A DNA stretch of 64,000 nucleotides from Mesorhizobium loti CJ3sym (GTDB lineage Bacteria; Pseudomonadota; Alphaproteobacteria; Rhizobiales; Rhizobiaceae): the NCBI RefSeq assembly GCF_000472785.1, contig NZ_AXAL01000019.1, positions 95,380 through 159,379 of the forward strand. The letters run 5' to 3'. Below, piece after piece: positions 35,334 through 43,999 of this stretch. The notes under the pieces are model-generated. The model was not told the origin of the DNA. It saw nothing but the letters and a program-made list of their open reading frames with translations, and searched no databases. Each line of letters opens with the position of its first letter. Position 1 is the first letter of the stretch. The position numbers were made by a program, and so were the translations under genes.

Positions 35334-35476
35334 GATTTCAGCGCGGTGGCCTGTGTGGTCATTTTTATCGAGTCCTTCTCGGATATGTGGTCGTGACTAT
35401 CGCATGCGGGGGAAGTGCGGTCGGCTCACTTCAATATGAGCGGAGGCACACGATTATTTTATCCGGCTTTGCAGTT

Positions 35477-36157
35477 CTATTTGAGCAGGTCGACCAGCAC
35501 GTCGAAAGCCGCGTCGATGTCGGCGCGGACCGCGATCCGCACCGCCTCAGCATCGCGATTTCGCAGCGCGGCGAACATCTCCTGGTGGTGTTCGTTGGCG
35601 GTCGAATAGTTCCCTGAATCATGCAGCATGTTGAAATAGGGGCTGATCTGCAGCCATAAATTCTCGATGATGTTGAGGATGTTTTCGGAGCCCGCCGCCC
35701 GGTAGATGGAGAAATGAAAGGCGTAGTTGGCTCTGAGATAGGATTTGACGTCTCCCGCCGCATTGGCTTGTTCGAGTGCTACCAAATGCTGGCCGAGTTG
35801 CGCAATGCCCTCATCGCCGATGCGCTCGGCCGCCCAGGCGGCGGCGATCGCTTCGATCTCGAAGCGGACATTCCGGAGGTCGACGAGGCGCGCGCGGCTG
35901 AGTGCGGGAATGCCGATCGAGCGGCCTGAAACAACCATCAAGGCATTGGCCGCGGTCAGCCGCCGCAATGCTTCCCGGACCGGCATCGGGCTGACGCCGA
36001 AGGCGTCGGCCAAGCTTTGCACCGTCACCATCTCGCCCGGCACGATGCTGCCGTCGAGGATCAATTCGGTGACATGGCGATAGACCCTGTCCTGCAGGGT
36101 TTCCCTGGACAGGGGCACGATCTCGACACCAGGTTTCCTGAACGCCGCTCCAGCCAT
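35477..36157 (-). CDS. GntR-family transcriptional regulator (FadR/FCD type)
   Basis: A 226-residue regulator. The N-terminal winged helix-turn-helix spans about 18-85, with VQSLADAFGVSPMPVREALRRL as the DNA-reading unit. The C-terminal all-helical FCD domain (about 90-220) carries the metal-binding histidine positions in NYAFHFSIYRAAGS and NEHHQEMFAAL. FCD regulators usually respond to organic acids. It is divergent from the ABC importer operon, with a perfect inverted repeat between them, so it likely represses that operon. Confidence 0.92.
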   Translation of the reverse strand: MAGAAFRKPGVEIVPLSRETLQDRVYRHVTELILDGSIVPGEMVTVQSLADAFGVSPMPVREALRRLTAANALMVVSGRSIGIPALSRARLVDLRNVRFEIEAIAAAWAAERIGDEGIAQLGQHLVALEQANAAGDVKSYLRANYAFHFSIYRAAGSENILNIIENLWLQISPYFNMLHDSGNYSTANEHHQEMFAALRNRDAEAVRIAVRADIDAAFDVLVDLLK

Positions 36158-36273
36158 CTCCCATCAACCTCCCCGCGCAAAGTCCTGCGCGACAACCCGT
36201 ATCCGGAATGCAGGGTTCCGGCTGTCGCGTCAAGCGTCCGCGCCTGCCGCTCTGCCGTCAAGCTATTTTATCA

Positions 36274-36288
36274 TTGATCTTTGATCAA
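36274..36288. promoter_or_regulatory. Inverted repeat TTGATC-N3-GATCAA, likely GntR operator
   Basis: Perfect palindrome with 6-bp arms and a 3-bp centre in the 220-bp space between the divergent GntR gene and the ABC binding-protein gene. Spacing and symmetry fit an FCD-type GntR site. It lies 90 bp upstream of the importer start. Confidence 0.6.
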
Positions 36289-36377
36289 ATGCTGATACGG
36301 TCACCGACATCGGATGGCGAGGGCTACGTTTCGTGCCTTCGGGAGGCATTCGGTCGTTCGTATCGGGAGGAATTCAC

Positions 36378-37505
36378 ATGGGTATCGGATCGAAAGTCCG
36401 GCGGCTCGCGCTGCTGGCGGGCATGGCCGCTTGCGCCTTTGGCATATCGGCCGCGCAAGCCGCCGAAAAGCACAAGATTTTTCTCAGCATGAGCTATATC
36501 GGCAATGATTGGCAGGCGGAGGCGGCAAACATGGTCAAGGCCATGGCCGCGCACAAGAGCCTTGCCGACAAGGTCGACCTGCAGGTCCAGGTCGCCGGGC
36601 CCAACGCGCAGCGCCAGATCCAGCAGATCAATGCCATGGTGCAAAGCGGCGCCGAGGCGATCGTTGTCTATCCGATCTCGCCGACCGCGCTCAATCAGGT
36701 GGTGAAGAATGCCTGCGACAAGGGGGTGAAGGTCTTTGCCTATGACGCCGAGATCACCGAACCTTGTGCCTACAATGTCCATATCGATCAGCTGGAAGCG
36801 GGCAGGGTGACCGCCGAATGGCTGGTCAAGAAGCTCAACGGCAAGGGCAACATCATCGCCATCACCGGTGTTCCCGGTACTTCCGTCGACGATCAGCGCA
36901 CCAAGGCCGCCAAGGAAGTCTTTGCCAAATACCCTGACATCAAGATTGTCGGAGAGGCTGTCGGCATGTGGAGCCAGGCGGTCGCCCGCACCGAACTCTC
37001 CAAGATCCTCGCTACGCGCAACTGGGGCGATATCAACGGGCTGTGGATGCAGGTCGGCTGCTTCACCGCCAACTCGATGCAGCTCGAGGCCGGCAAGAAG
37101 ACCAGTGAACTCCTGCCTTGCGCCGGCGAAGGCTCCAATGGCGGCCGCATCCAGATGCTGCCGGCGGGCACCGAAGTCGAAGGTGCGGCTCCGCCCTATG
37201 CACCGGCGGGCGCACAACGCATTTCCTATGCATCGCCACCTTATTCCGGGGCGCTGGCGCTGAAACTTGCCGTCGAGGCGATCGAGGGCAAGGACGTGCC
37301 GAAGACCACGATCCTGCCGCTGCCGATCGTCACCAATGAGACGATCAAGCTCTGCGATGAAGGCACCTGGGCGGAGATGAAGGCCGGCTGCAACGTCTTC
37401 AAGCCGTCACTGGTTTCCAACCCCGGCTGGTTCGCCTCGATCTTTTCGGATCAGACGCCGGAGATCGGCCTCAACGCGGCGCTTGTCGGACAACCGGAGA
37501 ACTGA
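36378..37505 (+). CDS. Sugar ABC transporter substrate-binding protein
   Basis: A 375-residue periplasmic binding protein of the ribose/galactose (Peripla_BP_4) type. It has a signal peptide (MGIGSKVRRLALLAGMAACA, cleavage after AAQA), then SMSYIGNDWQAEAANMVKAMAA and a QIQQINAMVQSGAEAIVVYP segment typical of RbsB-like proteins. Several cysteines (NACDKG, EPCAYN, QVGCF, LPCAGE, KLCDEG, AGCNVF) are unusual for the family and could form disulfides. GGGAGG lies 10 bp before the ATG. First gene of the importer operon. Confidence 0.92.
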   Translation: MGIGSKVRRLALLAGMAACAFGISAAQAAEKHKIFLSMSYIGNDWQAEAANMVKAMAAHKSLADKVDLQVQVAGPNAQRQIQQINAMVQSGAEAIVVYPISPTALNQVVKNACDKGVKVFAYDAEITEPCAYNVHIDQLEAGRVTAEWLVKKLNGKGNIIAITGVPGTSVDDQRTKAAKEVFAKYPDIKIVGEAVGMWSQAVARTELSKILATRNWGDINGLWMQVGCFTANSMQLEAGKKTSELLPCAGEGSNGGRIQMLPAGTEVEGAAPPYAPAGAQRISYASPPYSGALALKLAVEAIEGKDVPKTTILPLPIVTNETIKLCDEGTWAEMKAGCNVFKPSLVSNPGWFASIFSDQTPEIGLNAALVGQPEN

Positions 37506-37609
37506 GCCTCTCAAGCCGCATCGCGACGATGCGCTGACGTCTTGTCCGCGCATCGTCGATCCGCGCCAATGCGTGGCGTCCAAAACTGTGCAGCCTGGCG
37601 ATCGAGGAT

Positions 37610-39142
37610 ATGACAGAACACTCCGCGCTTCCCGCCATCGAGATCGACGGCATCGGCAAGGCGTTCGGCCCGACGGTCGCGCTGGACAGCGTGTCGTTCC
37701 GCATCGCGCCCGGCAGCGTCCATGCGCTGCTGGGGGAGAATGGCGCCGGCAAGTCGACGCTGGTGAAATTGTTGTCTGGACTGGTGCGGCCGAGTAGCGG
37801 CCATATCAGGGTCTTCGGCAAGGAGATCGGCTACGGCGCGCCGCGCACGGCACATGCTCTGGGCGTGCAGACGGCGTTCCAGGAGATGACCCTTGTGCGC
37901 GACCTCTCGGTCCTCGACAACATGCTTTTGCCCTATGCTCCCGTCGGCATCTCCGGCCTGATCCGCCGCGGTGCCGCCCGCAAAACTGTCCGCCGCCATA
38001 TCGACGAGCTCGGCTTTTCCGTCGATCTCGATGCCGAGGTCGGCGAGCTCGAGCTTTCGGTGCGCCAGAAGATCGAGATCGCGCGCGCCGTCTATCGCAA
38101 ACCGCGCATCCTTTTGCTCGACGAGCCGACCTCGACGCTCGCCGGCCGCGACGTCGAGTGGCTGGGCGACATCATCGCCAGACTGAAGGCTGTGGGCACG
38201 ACCATCGTCTTCATCACCCATCGCATGCGCGAGGTGCGCGCCTTTTGCGACACGCTGACGATCCTGCGGAACGGCCGCCACATCGTCACCGCGCCGGTTG
38301 CCGATGTCACCGATGGCGACGTCATCGAAAAGATCATCGGCCGCAGCATCGAGCAGACCTTTCCGCCCAAGCCCGATAGCGCCCAGGCCTTCGGTTCGCC
38401 GGTCCTCGGCGTGCGCAACCTCAAGGTCGGGCGCAAGCTGGACGGCGCGAACTTCGACCTGCGCCGGGGCGAGATCCTCGGCATTGCCGGACTGCAGGGG
38501 ATGGGCCAGCAGGATCTGTTCCTGGCCTGCTTCGGCATGGCCGAGATCACCCGTGGCGACGTCCTGGTCGATGGCCGCAAGGTCTGGCTCGGCTCTCCGG
38601 CTGACGCCTTGCGACCCAACATGGCCATCGGCCTGGTGCCCGAGGACCGCAAATCCGAGGGCCTGTTCCTGAAACTGTCGGGCAGCCAGAACGCCACTTT
38701 GCCGGTAGTGTCGCGCTTCACGCGGTTCGGCCTTGTCGACGCGGCGGCCGAGACCCGCTCGGTCGAGGAAGCATTCGCCACCGTCGAGGTCGACCGCCGC
38801 GCGCTGTGGACGCGGGCCGGGGCGTTTTCGGGGGGCAACCAGCAGAAGATCGCCATTGCCAAATGGCTCGTGGCGCAGAGCCGCATCCTGCTTCTGTTCG
38901 ATCCCACACGCGGCATCGATGTCGGCACCAAGCATGAACTCTATGTGATGATGCGAAACTACGTCGCCGCAGGCGGCTCCATCCTGCTGCATTCGACCGA
39001 GATTCCCGAACTCGTCCACCAATGCGACCGTGTCCTGGTTCTCTATGATGGGCGCATCGCGGCCGAGCTCGAAGGCGACGCCATCACCGAGCCCGCCATC
39101 ATGCGGCCGGCGCTCGGCCATGCCGGGGAAGCCGCCGCATGA
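37610..39142 (+). CDS. Sugar ABC transporter ATP-binding protein (double ATPase)
   Basis: A 510-residue RbsA/XylG-type protein with two nucleotide-binding domains. In the first, Walker A is GENGAGKST (42-50), the signature LSVRQKIEIARAV (about 146-158) and Walker B ILLLDEPTS (about 165-173). The second has a degenerate P-loop (GLQGMGQQDLF) and signature SGGNQQKIAIAKWL, as usual for the family. It powers uptake with the fused permease, whose gene overlaps by 4 bp. Confidence 0.94.
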   Translation: MTEHSALPAIEIDGIGKAFGPTVALDSVSFRIAPGSVHALLGENGAGKSTLVKLLSGLVRPSSGHIRVFGKEIGYGAPRTAHALGVQTAFQEMTLVRDLSVLDNMLLPYAPVGISGLIRRGAARKTVRRHIDELGFSVDLDAEVGELELSVRQKIEIARAVYRKPRILLLDEPTSTLAGRDVEWLGDIIARLKAVGTTIVFITHRMREVRAFCDTLTILRNGRHIVTAPVADVTDGDVIEKIIGRSIEQTFPPKPDSAQAFGSPVLGVRNLKVGRKLDGANFDLRRGEILGIAGLQGMGQQDLFLACFGMAEITRGDVLVDGRKVWLGSPADALRPNMAIGLVPEDRKSEGLFLKLSGSQNATLPVVSRFTRFGLVDAAAETRSVEEAFATVEVDRRALWTRAGAFSGGNQQKIAIAKWLVAQSRILLLFDPTRGIDVGTKHELYVMMRNYVAAGGSILLHSTEIPELVHQCDRVLVLYDGRIAAELEGDAITEPAIMRPALGHAGEAAA

Positions 39143-41214
39143 GCAGCGTTTCACCTCCTGCTTCCGCTGGTTTCGGGTTGCGCCGCGCGCTGATGCGCAA
39201 TCGCGGTGCGCTGATCGCCGCGGCTGTGCTGGCGATCCTGCTTTTCATCGTCGATGGGATCAGCGCCGGGCCGCTGACCTATTTCGACGTGTCGTTCCTG
39301 TCCAGCGGCGGCGCGACCTCCGCGCTGGCGGCGATTGGCCAGACCATCGTCATCCTGTCAGGCGGCTTCGACCTGTCCGCCGGCGCGATGATATCGCTGG
39401 TCAATGCGGTGCTGGCATCGAGCATGGACCCGATGGCACCAGGCGCCAGCATCCTGTTGTGGACGGCGATCGGCATCGGCGTCGGCATGGCGGTGGGCGC
39501 CTTCAACGGCTTCTTCATCGCGGTGCTGCGCATGCAGCCGATCGTGGTGACGCTGTCCACCATGTTTATCCTGCAAGGCGTGACGCTGCTGGTCATGGAC
39601 AAGCCCGGCGGCTTCGTCTCGCCCGATCTAGGCACCTTCTATCTGGGTGACGCGATCACCGGCTGGCTGCCGATGCCGCTGGTGGTGATCGGCGTTGTCC
39701 TGCTCGCCTGGTTCTGGCTGAAGGGAACCCGTTTCGGCACCGCACTCTATGCGGTTGGCAGCGATCCGGATTCGGCCGCTGCCGTCGGCATTAATGTCGT
39801 GCTGGTACGCTTTGCCGTCTATGTCATCGCCGGCGGCTGTTACGGCCTTGCCGGGGTGTTCATCAGCGCGCAGACCGGCAGCGGCGATCCGCTGGTCGGC
39901 AATCCGCTGCTGCTGTCGATGTTCGCGGCGGTCGTTGTCGGCGGCACGCGCCTTGGCGGCGGGCAGGGCGGTCCGGTAGGCAGCGTCTTCGGCGCCTTTA
40001 TCCTGATGATGGTGGTGAACATCCTGCTGGTGCTCAATGTGTCGGCTTACTATGCGACCATCGCCGAAGGCACCATTCTCGTGCTGGCGGCCCTTGCTGG
40101 TTCCTTGTCGCACGCATCGGTGCTTGCCGTGCAACTGCGTGCGGCCCGCGCCCGGCTCGCCGCCTGGCGCGCCGGCATCTTGCCTTCGCAGCTCGAGCCG
40201 ATCGACCGGCGGCTGAAGATCACCGGGCCCACGCAGGGCCAGCGTGGTCCGGCATCGCCACGCCCGGCGTTCCGCCTGCGCAACGCCGAGACGTTGCGCT
40301 ATGCGCTGCCCGCCTATGTCTGCCTGCTCATCATCGTGGTCGTCACCCAGATCTGGCTCGGCCGCGCCATCCTCAATCCGGGTTACTGGAATTCGCTGCT
40401 GGTGCTGTCATCCTTCCTTGCCGTGCTGGCGCTGGGGCAGGGAACGGTCATCCTGACCGGCGGGCTCGATCTTTCCGTGCCGTGGACGATCGGCATTTCC
40501 GGCATCATCCTCGCCGGCATGGTCAATGGCTCCGACCCGGCGCTCCTCTACGCTCTGCCGGTCGTGCTGGTGATGGCTTGCGCTATCGGTTTCGCCAATG
40601 GCTTCGGCATCGCCTATCTCGGCATCTCGCCGATCGTCATGACGCTTGCCACCAACGGCATCCTGCAGGGCTTCGCGCTCATCTATTCGCAGGGAACGCC
40701 GGCCGGTTTCTCCTCGCCGATGCTGCGCTGGTTCATGACGGCCAAGCTCGGATTCGTGACACCGATCGTCCTGCTGATGCTCGTCTTCGTCGTCGGGGCT
40801 GTGCTGCTGCTTGGACGCACGCCGTTCGGCCGCCGGGTCTATGGCATCGGCAATGGCATGCGCGCGGCGCGCCTGTCCGGCATTGGCGTCGAGCGCACGC
40901 TGATCCTGGTCTACATGCTATCGGCCGTTTGTGCCGCTGTTGTCGGCATCATGCTGACCGGCTTTTCCGGCCAGGCAAGCCTTGGCATGGGCGATGATTA
41001 TCTCTTGCCGTCGATTGCGGTCGTCGTTGTCGGCGGCGCACTGATCACAGGTGGGCGTGGCCACTATCTCGGCATGCTCGGCGGCGTGCTGCTTTTGACG
41101 GCGCTGCAGATGCTGCTGGCCGGCACCACGCTTCCCTACGCCACCAGGGCAATTCTTTATGGGCTGGTCGTTCTGGGTGCCGTCATGGCGCTGCGCGAAC
41201 GGCGGCTGCAATGA
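39139..41214 (+). CDS. Sugar ABC transporter permease, two RbsC-type domains fused
   Basis: A 691-residue membrane protein that contains two BPD_transp_2 permease units in tandem. The first (about 20-320) carries IGQTIVILSGGFDLSAGAMIS, and the second (about 380-690) carries LGQGTVILTGGLDLSVPWTIG; these are the same conserved region in each unit. Typical RbsC permeases are about 320-340 residues and work as homo- or heterodimers, so this chain could make the whole channel. A basic ~50-residue linker joins the halves. It overlaps the ATPase gene by 4 bp. Confidence 0.92.
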   Translation: MSSVSPPASAGFGLRRALMRNRGALIAAAVLAILLFIVDGISAGPLTYFDVSFLSSGGATSALAAIGQTIVILSGGFDLSAGAMISLVNAVLASSMDPMAPGASILLWTAIGIGVGMAVGAFNGFFIAVLRMQPIVVTLSTMFILQGVTLLVMDKPGGFVSPDLGTFYLGDAITGWLPMPLVVIGVVLLAWFWLKGTRFGTALYAVGSDPDSAAAVGINVVLVRFAVYVIAGGCYGLAGVFISAQTGSGDPLVGNPLLLSMFAAVVVGGTRLGGGQGGPVGSVFGAFILMMVVNILLVLNVSAYYATIAEGTILVLAALAGSLSHASVLAVQLRAARARLAAWRAGILPSQLEPIDRRLKITGPTQGQRGPASPRPAFRLRNAETLRYALPAYVCLLIIVVVTQIWLGRAILNPGYWNSLLVLSSFLAVLALGQGTVILTGGLDLSVPWTIGISGIILAGMVNGSDPALLYALPVVLVMACAIGFANGFGIAYLGISPIVMTLATNGILQGFALIYSQGTPAGFSSPMLRWFMTAKLGFVTPIVLLMLVFVVGAVLLLGRTPFGRRVYGIGNGMRAARLSGIGVERTLILVYMLSAVCAAVVGIMLTGFSGQASLGMGDDYLLPSIAVVVVGGALITGGRGHYLGMLGGVLLLTALQMLLAGTTLPYATRAILYGLVVLGAVMALRERRLQ

Positions 41215-41227
41215 AAAGGACAGGACG

Positions 41228-42034
41228 ATGAGCGCAAAGGCACCCGTATCGGCGGATGAATTTCTGGCCGGGCTGAGAGGACAGCGCGTGCTGGTGACGG
41301 CAGGTGCCGGTGGCATCGGCTTCGCCATCGCCGACACGCTGTCGCGGCTCGGCGCACGCATTGTCGTCTGCGACGTCTCCGACGAGGCGCTGGCCGCGGC
41401 TCCCGGCAAGATCGACCTGGTTGCAGCGGTCAAGGCGGATGTCTCGCGCGACGATGACGTCGACCGGCTGTTTGAGGCGGTCGAGAAAGAACTTGGCGGA
41501 CTCGACGCGCTGATCAACAATGCCGGCATTGCCGGGCCGACCGGCGGTGTCGACGAGATCGAGCCGGACGACTGGCGGCGCTGCATCGACATCTGTCTGA
41601 CCGGCCAGTTCCTGTGCGCACGGCGTGCTGTGCCGCTGATCAAGGCGGCGGGGGGCGGCTCGATCGTGTCGATGTCATCGGCGGCCGGCCGCCATGGTTA
41701 CGCGTTCCGCACGCCCTATTCGGCGGCCAAGTTCGGCGTCATCGGTTTCACGCAGAGCCTCGCCAAGGAGCTTGGGCCGCACGGCATCAGGGTCAATGCC
41801 ATCCTGCCCGGCATCATCGAGGGACCGCGCATCGAAGGCGTGATCTCGGCGCGTGCCAAACAGGTCGGCATCAGCCACGAGGAGATGACCGGGCGCTATC
41901 TGCAGAACATCTCGCTGCGCCGCATGACCAGCCCTTATGACGTGGCCTCGATGGTGGCGTTCCTGCTGTCAGATGCAGGCATCAACATTTCAGGCCAGTC
42001 GCTCGGCGTCGACGGCAACGTCGAAACACTTTGA
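41228..42034 (+). CDS. SDR family NAD(P)-dependent oxidoreductase
   Basis: A 268-residue classical short-chain dehydrogenase. The cofactor motif is TAGAGGIG (24-31; the first Gly of TGxxxGxG is Ala), followed by NNAGIAG near residues 97-103, the catalytic Ser in SMSSAAGRHGYAF and the YSAAK motif near 164-168. The C-terminal SGQSLGVDGNVETL is typical. An Asp after the second strand (VVCDVSDEA) suggests NAD preference. Start ATG 41228 has GGACAGGACG upstream. In this operon it is a candidate sugar or polyol dehydrogenase. Confidence 0.9.
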   Translation: MSAKAPVSADEFLAGLRGQRVLVTAGAGGIGFAIADTLSRLGARIVVCDVSDEALAAAPGKIDLVAAVKADVSRDDDVDRLFEAVEKELGGLDALINNAGIAGPTGGVDEIEPDDWRRCIDICLTGQFLCARRAVPLIKAAGGGSIVSMSSAAGRHGYAFRTPYSAAKFGVIGFTQSLAKELGPHGIRVNAILPGIIEGPRIEGVISARAKQVGISHEEMTGRYLQNISLRRMTSPYDVASMVAFLLSDAGINISGQSLGVDGNVETL

Positions 42035-42044
42035 GGACCAATCC

Positions 42045-42992
42045 ATGGCCAATGTCGCGATTGTCGGAAGCGGTTTCATCGGGCGGGCCTGGGCGATCAG
42101 CTTCGCCCGAGCCGGCCATGATGTGCGGATGTGGGACCAGTCGCCCGCCGCGACAGGTGGCGCGCGCGACTACATAGAAGGCGTACTGGGCGATCTTGCC
42201 GCGAACGATCTGCTGCGCGGGCAGTCCGTCGACACCGTGCTTGGCCGCATCGCCATCGTCGGCGAGCTAAGGGAGGCGCTGGCCGACGCAGCCCATGTTC
42301 AGGAGAACACGCCTGAGAACCTCGATGTGAAGCGGGAGGTATTTTCCCTCATCGATAGGCTTGCCGGCCCGCAAACGGTCATCGCCAGTTCCACCTCGGC
42401 GCTGTTACCGTCGAAATTCACCGACCATCTGCAAGGGCGGCACCGCTGCCTGGTCGTGCATCCGATCAACCCGCCCTATCTCATTCCGGCGGCTGAGGTG
42501 GTGCCTGCGCCGTGGACCTCCGCCGAGACGCTGGAAAGGACCCGCGCCTTCCTCATCGATGCGGGCCATGCGCCATTGGTGATGAAGCGAGAGCTCGACG
42601 GCTTCATCATGAATCGCCTGCAAGGGGCGCTGCTGGAGGAAGCTTTCCGGCTTGTCGCCGACGGCTACGCCAGTGTCGAGGATGTCGATATCGGCATTCG
42701 CGACGGGCTGGCGCTGCGCTGGTCCTTCATGGGTCCGTTCGAGACCATAGACCTCAATGCACCCGGCGGCGTGCGCGACTATGTCGAGCGCTACCAGGGC
42801 ATCTATTCCAACATCTTCCCGCAGATGCTGCGCCGGGTCGACTGGGCGGGCGAGGTCATTGCAACCGTCGAGGCCGAGCGCAGCAAGCGCTTGCCGAGGA
42901 AGAATCTGGGCGACCGGCAGGTCTGGCGGGATCGCCGGCTGATGGCGCTGGCGGCACACAAGAAGAAATCGGATCAGGAGTTCGGACAATGA
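42045..42992 (+). CDS. 3-hydroxyacyl-CoA dehydrogenase-family NAD-binding oxidoreductase
   Basis: A 315-residue enzyme with an N-terminal Rossmann domain (VAIVGSGFIGRAWAISFA) and a C-terminal helical dimer domain. The catalytic His is in VVHPINPPYLIP near residue 139, paired with ENTPENLDVK upstream. Chain length and the HPINPP variant match the L-carnitine / L-gulonate 3-dehydrogenase group rather than fatty-acid beta-oxidation enzymes. It would oxidise a 3-hydroxy acid to the 3-keto acid needed by the next enzyme, whose start overlaps its stop (ATGA). Confidence 0.85.
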   Translation: MANVAIVGSGFIGRAWAISFARAGHDVRMWDQSPAATGGARDYIEGVLGDLAANDLLRGQSVDTVLGRIAIVGELREALADAAHVQENTPENLDVKREVFSLIDRLAGPQTVIASSTSALLPSKFTDHLQGRHRCLVVHPINPPYLIPAAEVVPAPWTSAETLERTRAFLIDAGHAPLVMKRELDGFIMNRLQGALLEEAFRLVADGYASVEDVDIGIRDGLALRWSFMGPFETIDLNAPGGVRDYVERYQGIYSNIFPQMLRRVDWAGEVIATVEAERSKRLPRKNLGDRQVWRDRRLMALAAHKKKSDQEFGQ

Positions 42993-43951
42993 CAGAAACC
43001 AGCCGCAAGCCCGGCGCAACGGCAGCCAGGGACAAGGTCATCATCACCTGCGCGGTGACAGGCGCGATCCACACGCCGACCATGTCGCCCTATCTGCCGA
43101 TCACGCCGGATCAGATCGCTTCGGAGGCGATCGCCGCGGCGGAGGCCGGTGCCGCGATCCTGCATCTTCATGCGCGAGACCCGGAAACCGGCAAGCCCGA
43201 CCAGACGCCGGAGGCCTTCGCCCGCTTCCTGCCGCGCGTCAAGCAAGGCACCAATGCCGCCATCAACATCACCACCGGCGGCAGCCCTTATATGAAGGTC
43301 GAGGAGCGCGTGCGGCCGGCCGCGCAGTTCAAGCCTGAGGTCGCCTCGCTCAACATGGGCTCGATCAATTTCGGGCTCTACCACCTCGCCGACAAATACG
43401 AGACCTTCAAGTTTGATTGGGAAAAGCCGCATCTGGAGGCGACACGCGACCTCGTTTTCCGCAATTCGTTCAAGGACATCGAGTACATTCTGGCGACCTG
43501 CTACGACAATGGCACGCGCTTCGAGTTCGAGTGCTATGACATTGCGCATCTCTACAACCTCGCCCATTTCGCCGGCCGCGGGCTGGTGAAGCCGCCGTTC
43601 TTCGTGCAGTCGGTATTCGGCCTGCTCGGCGGCATCGGCACCCATCCCGAAGACGTCGCCCATATGAAGCGCACCGCAGACCGGCTGTTCGGCGACCAGT
43701 TCCGCTGGTCGGTGCTCGGCGCAGGCGCCAGCCAGTTGCGCATCGCCGCGCAGTCTGCAGCGCTCGGCGGCAACATCCGCGTCGGGCTGGAGGACAGCCT
43801 GTGGGCCGGCAAGGGCAAGCTTGCCAAGTCGAACGCGGAGCAGGTCCTGCTGGCGCGCAAGATCATCGAAGGGCTTGGTCTGGAGGTGGCGACGCCGGAC
43901 GAGGCGCGCGAAATCCTGTCCCTGAAGGGCGGCGACAAGGTCGCCTTCTGA
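42989..43951 (+). CDS. BKACE-family beta-keto acid cleavage enzyme
   Basis: A 320-residue TIM-barrel enzyme of the 3-keto-5-aminohexanoate cleavage (DUF849/BKACE) family. These zinc enzymes react a beta-keto acid with acetyl-CoA to give acetoacetate and a new CoA thioester. Family marks are ITCAVTGAIHTPTMSPYLPI (19-38), the zinc histidines in ILHLHARDP (His59, His61), NITTGGSPY and the late VGLEDSLW near 270. It overlaps the dehydrogenase by 4 bp, which fits delivery of a 3-keto substrate. The specific substrate is not predictable from the residues I can see. Confidence 0.9.
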   Translation: MTETSRKPGATAARDKVIITCAVTGAIHTPTMSPYLPITPDQIASEAIAAAEAGAAILHLHARDPETGKPDQTPEAFARFLPRVKQGTNAAINITTGGSPYMKVEERVRPAAQFKPEVASLNMGSINFGLYHLADKYETFKFDWEKPHLEATRDLVFRNSFKDIEYILATCYDNGTRFEFECYDIAHLYNLAHFAGRGLVKPPFFVQSVFGLLGGIGTHPEDVAHMKRTADRLFGDQFRWSVLGAGASQLRIAAQSAALGGNIRVGLEDSLWAGKGKLAKSNAEQVLLARKIIEGLGLEVATPDEAREILSLKGGDKVAF

Positions 43952-43999
43952 GGCGGCCCAATAATCGCTGCACGGGATGCCAATACACAGGAGGATGGC

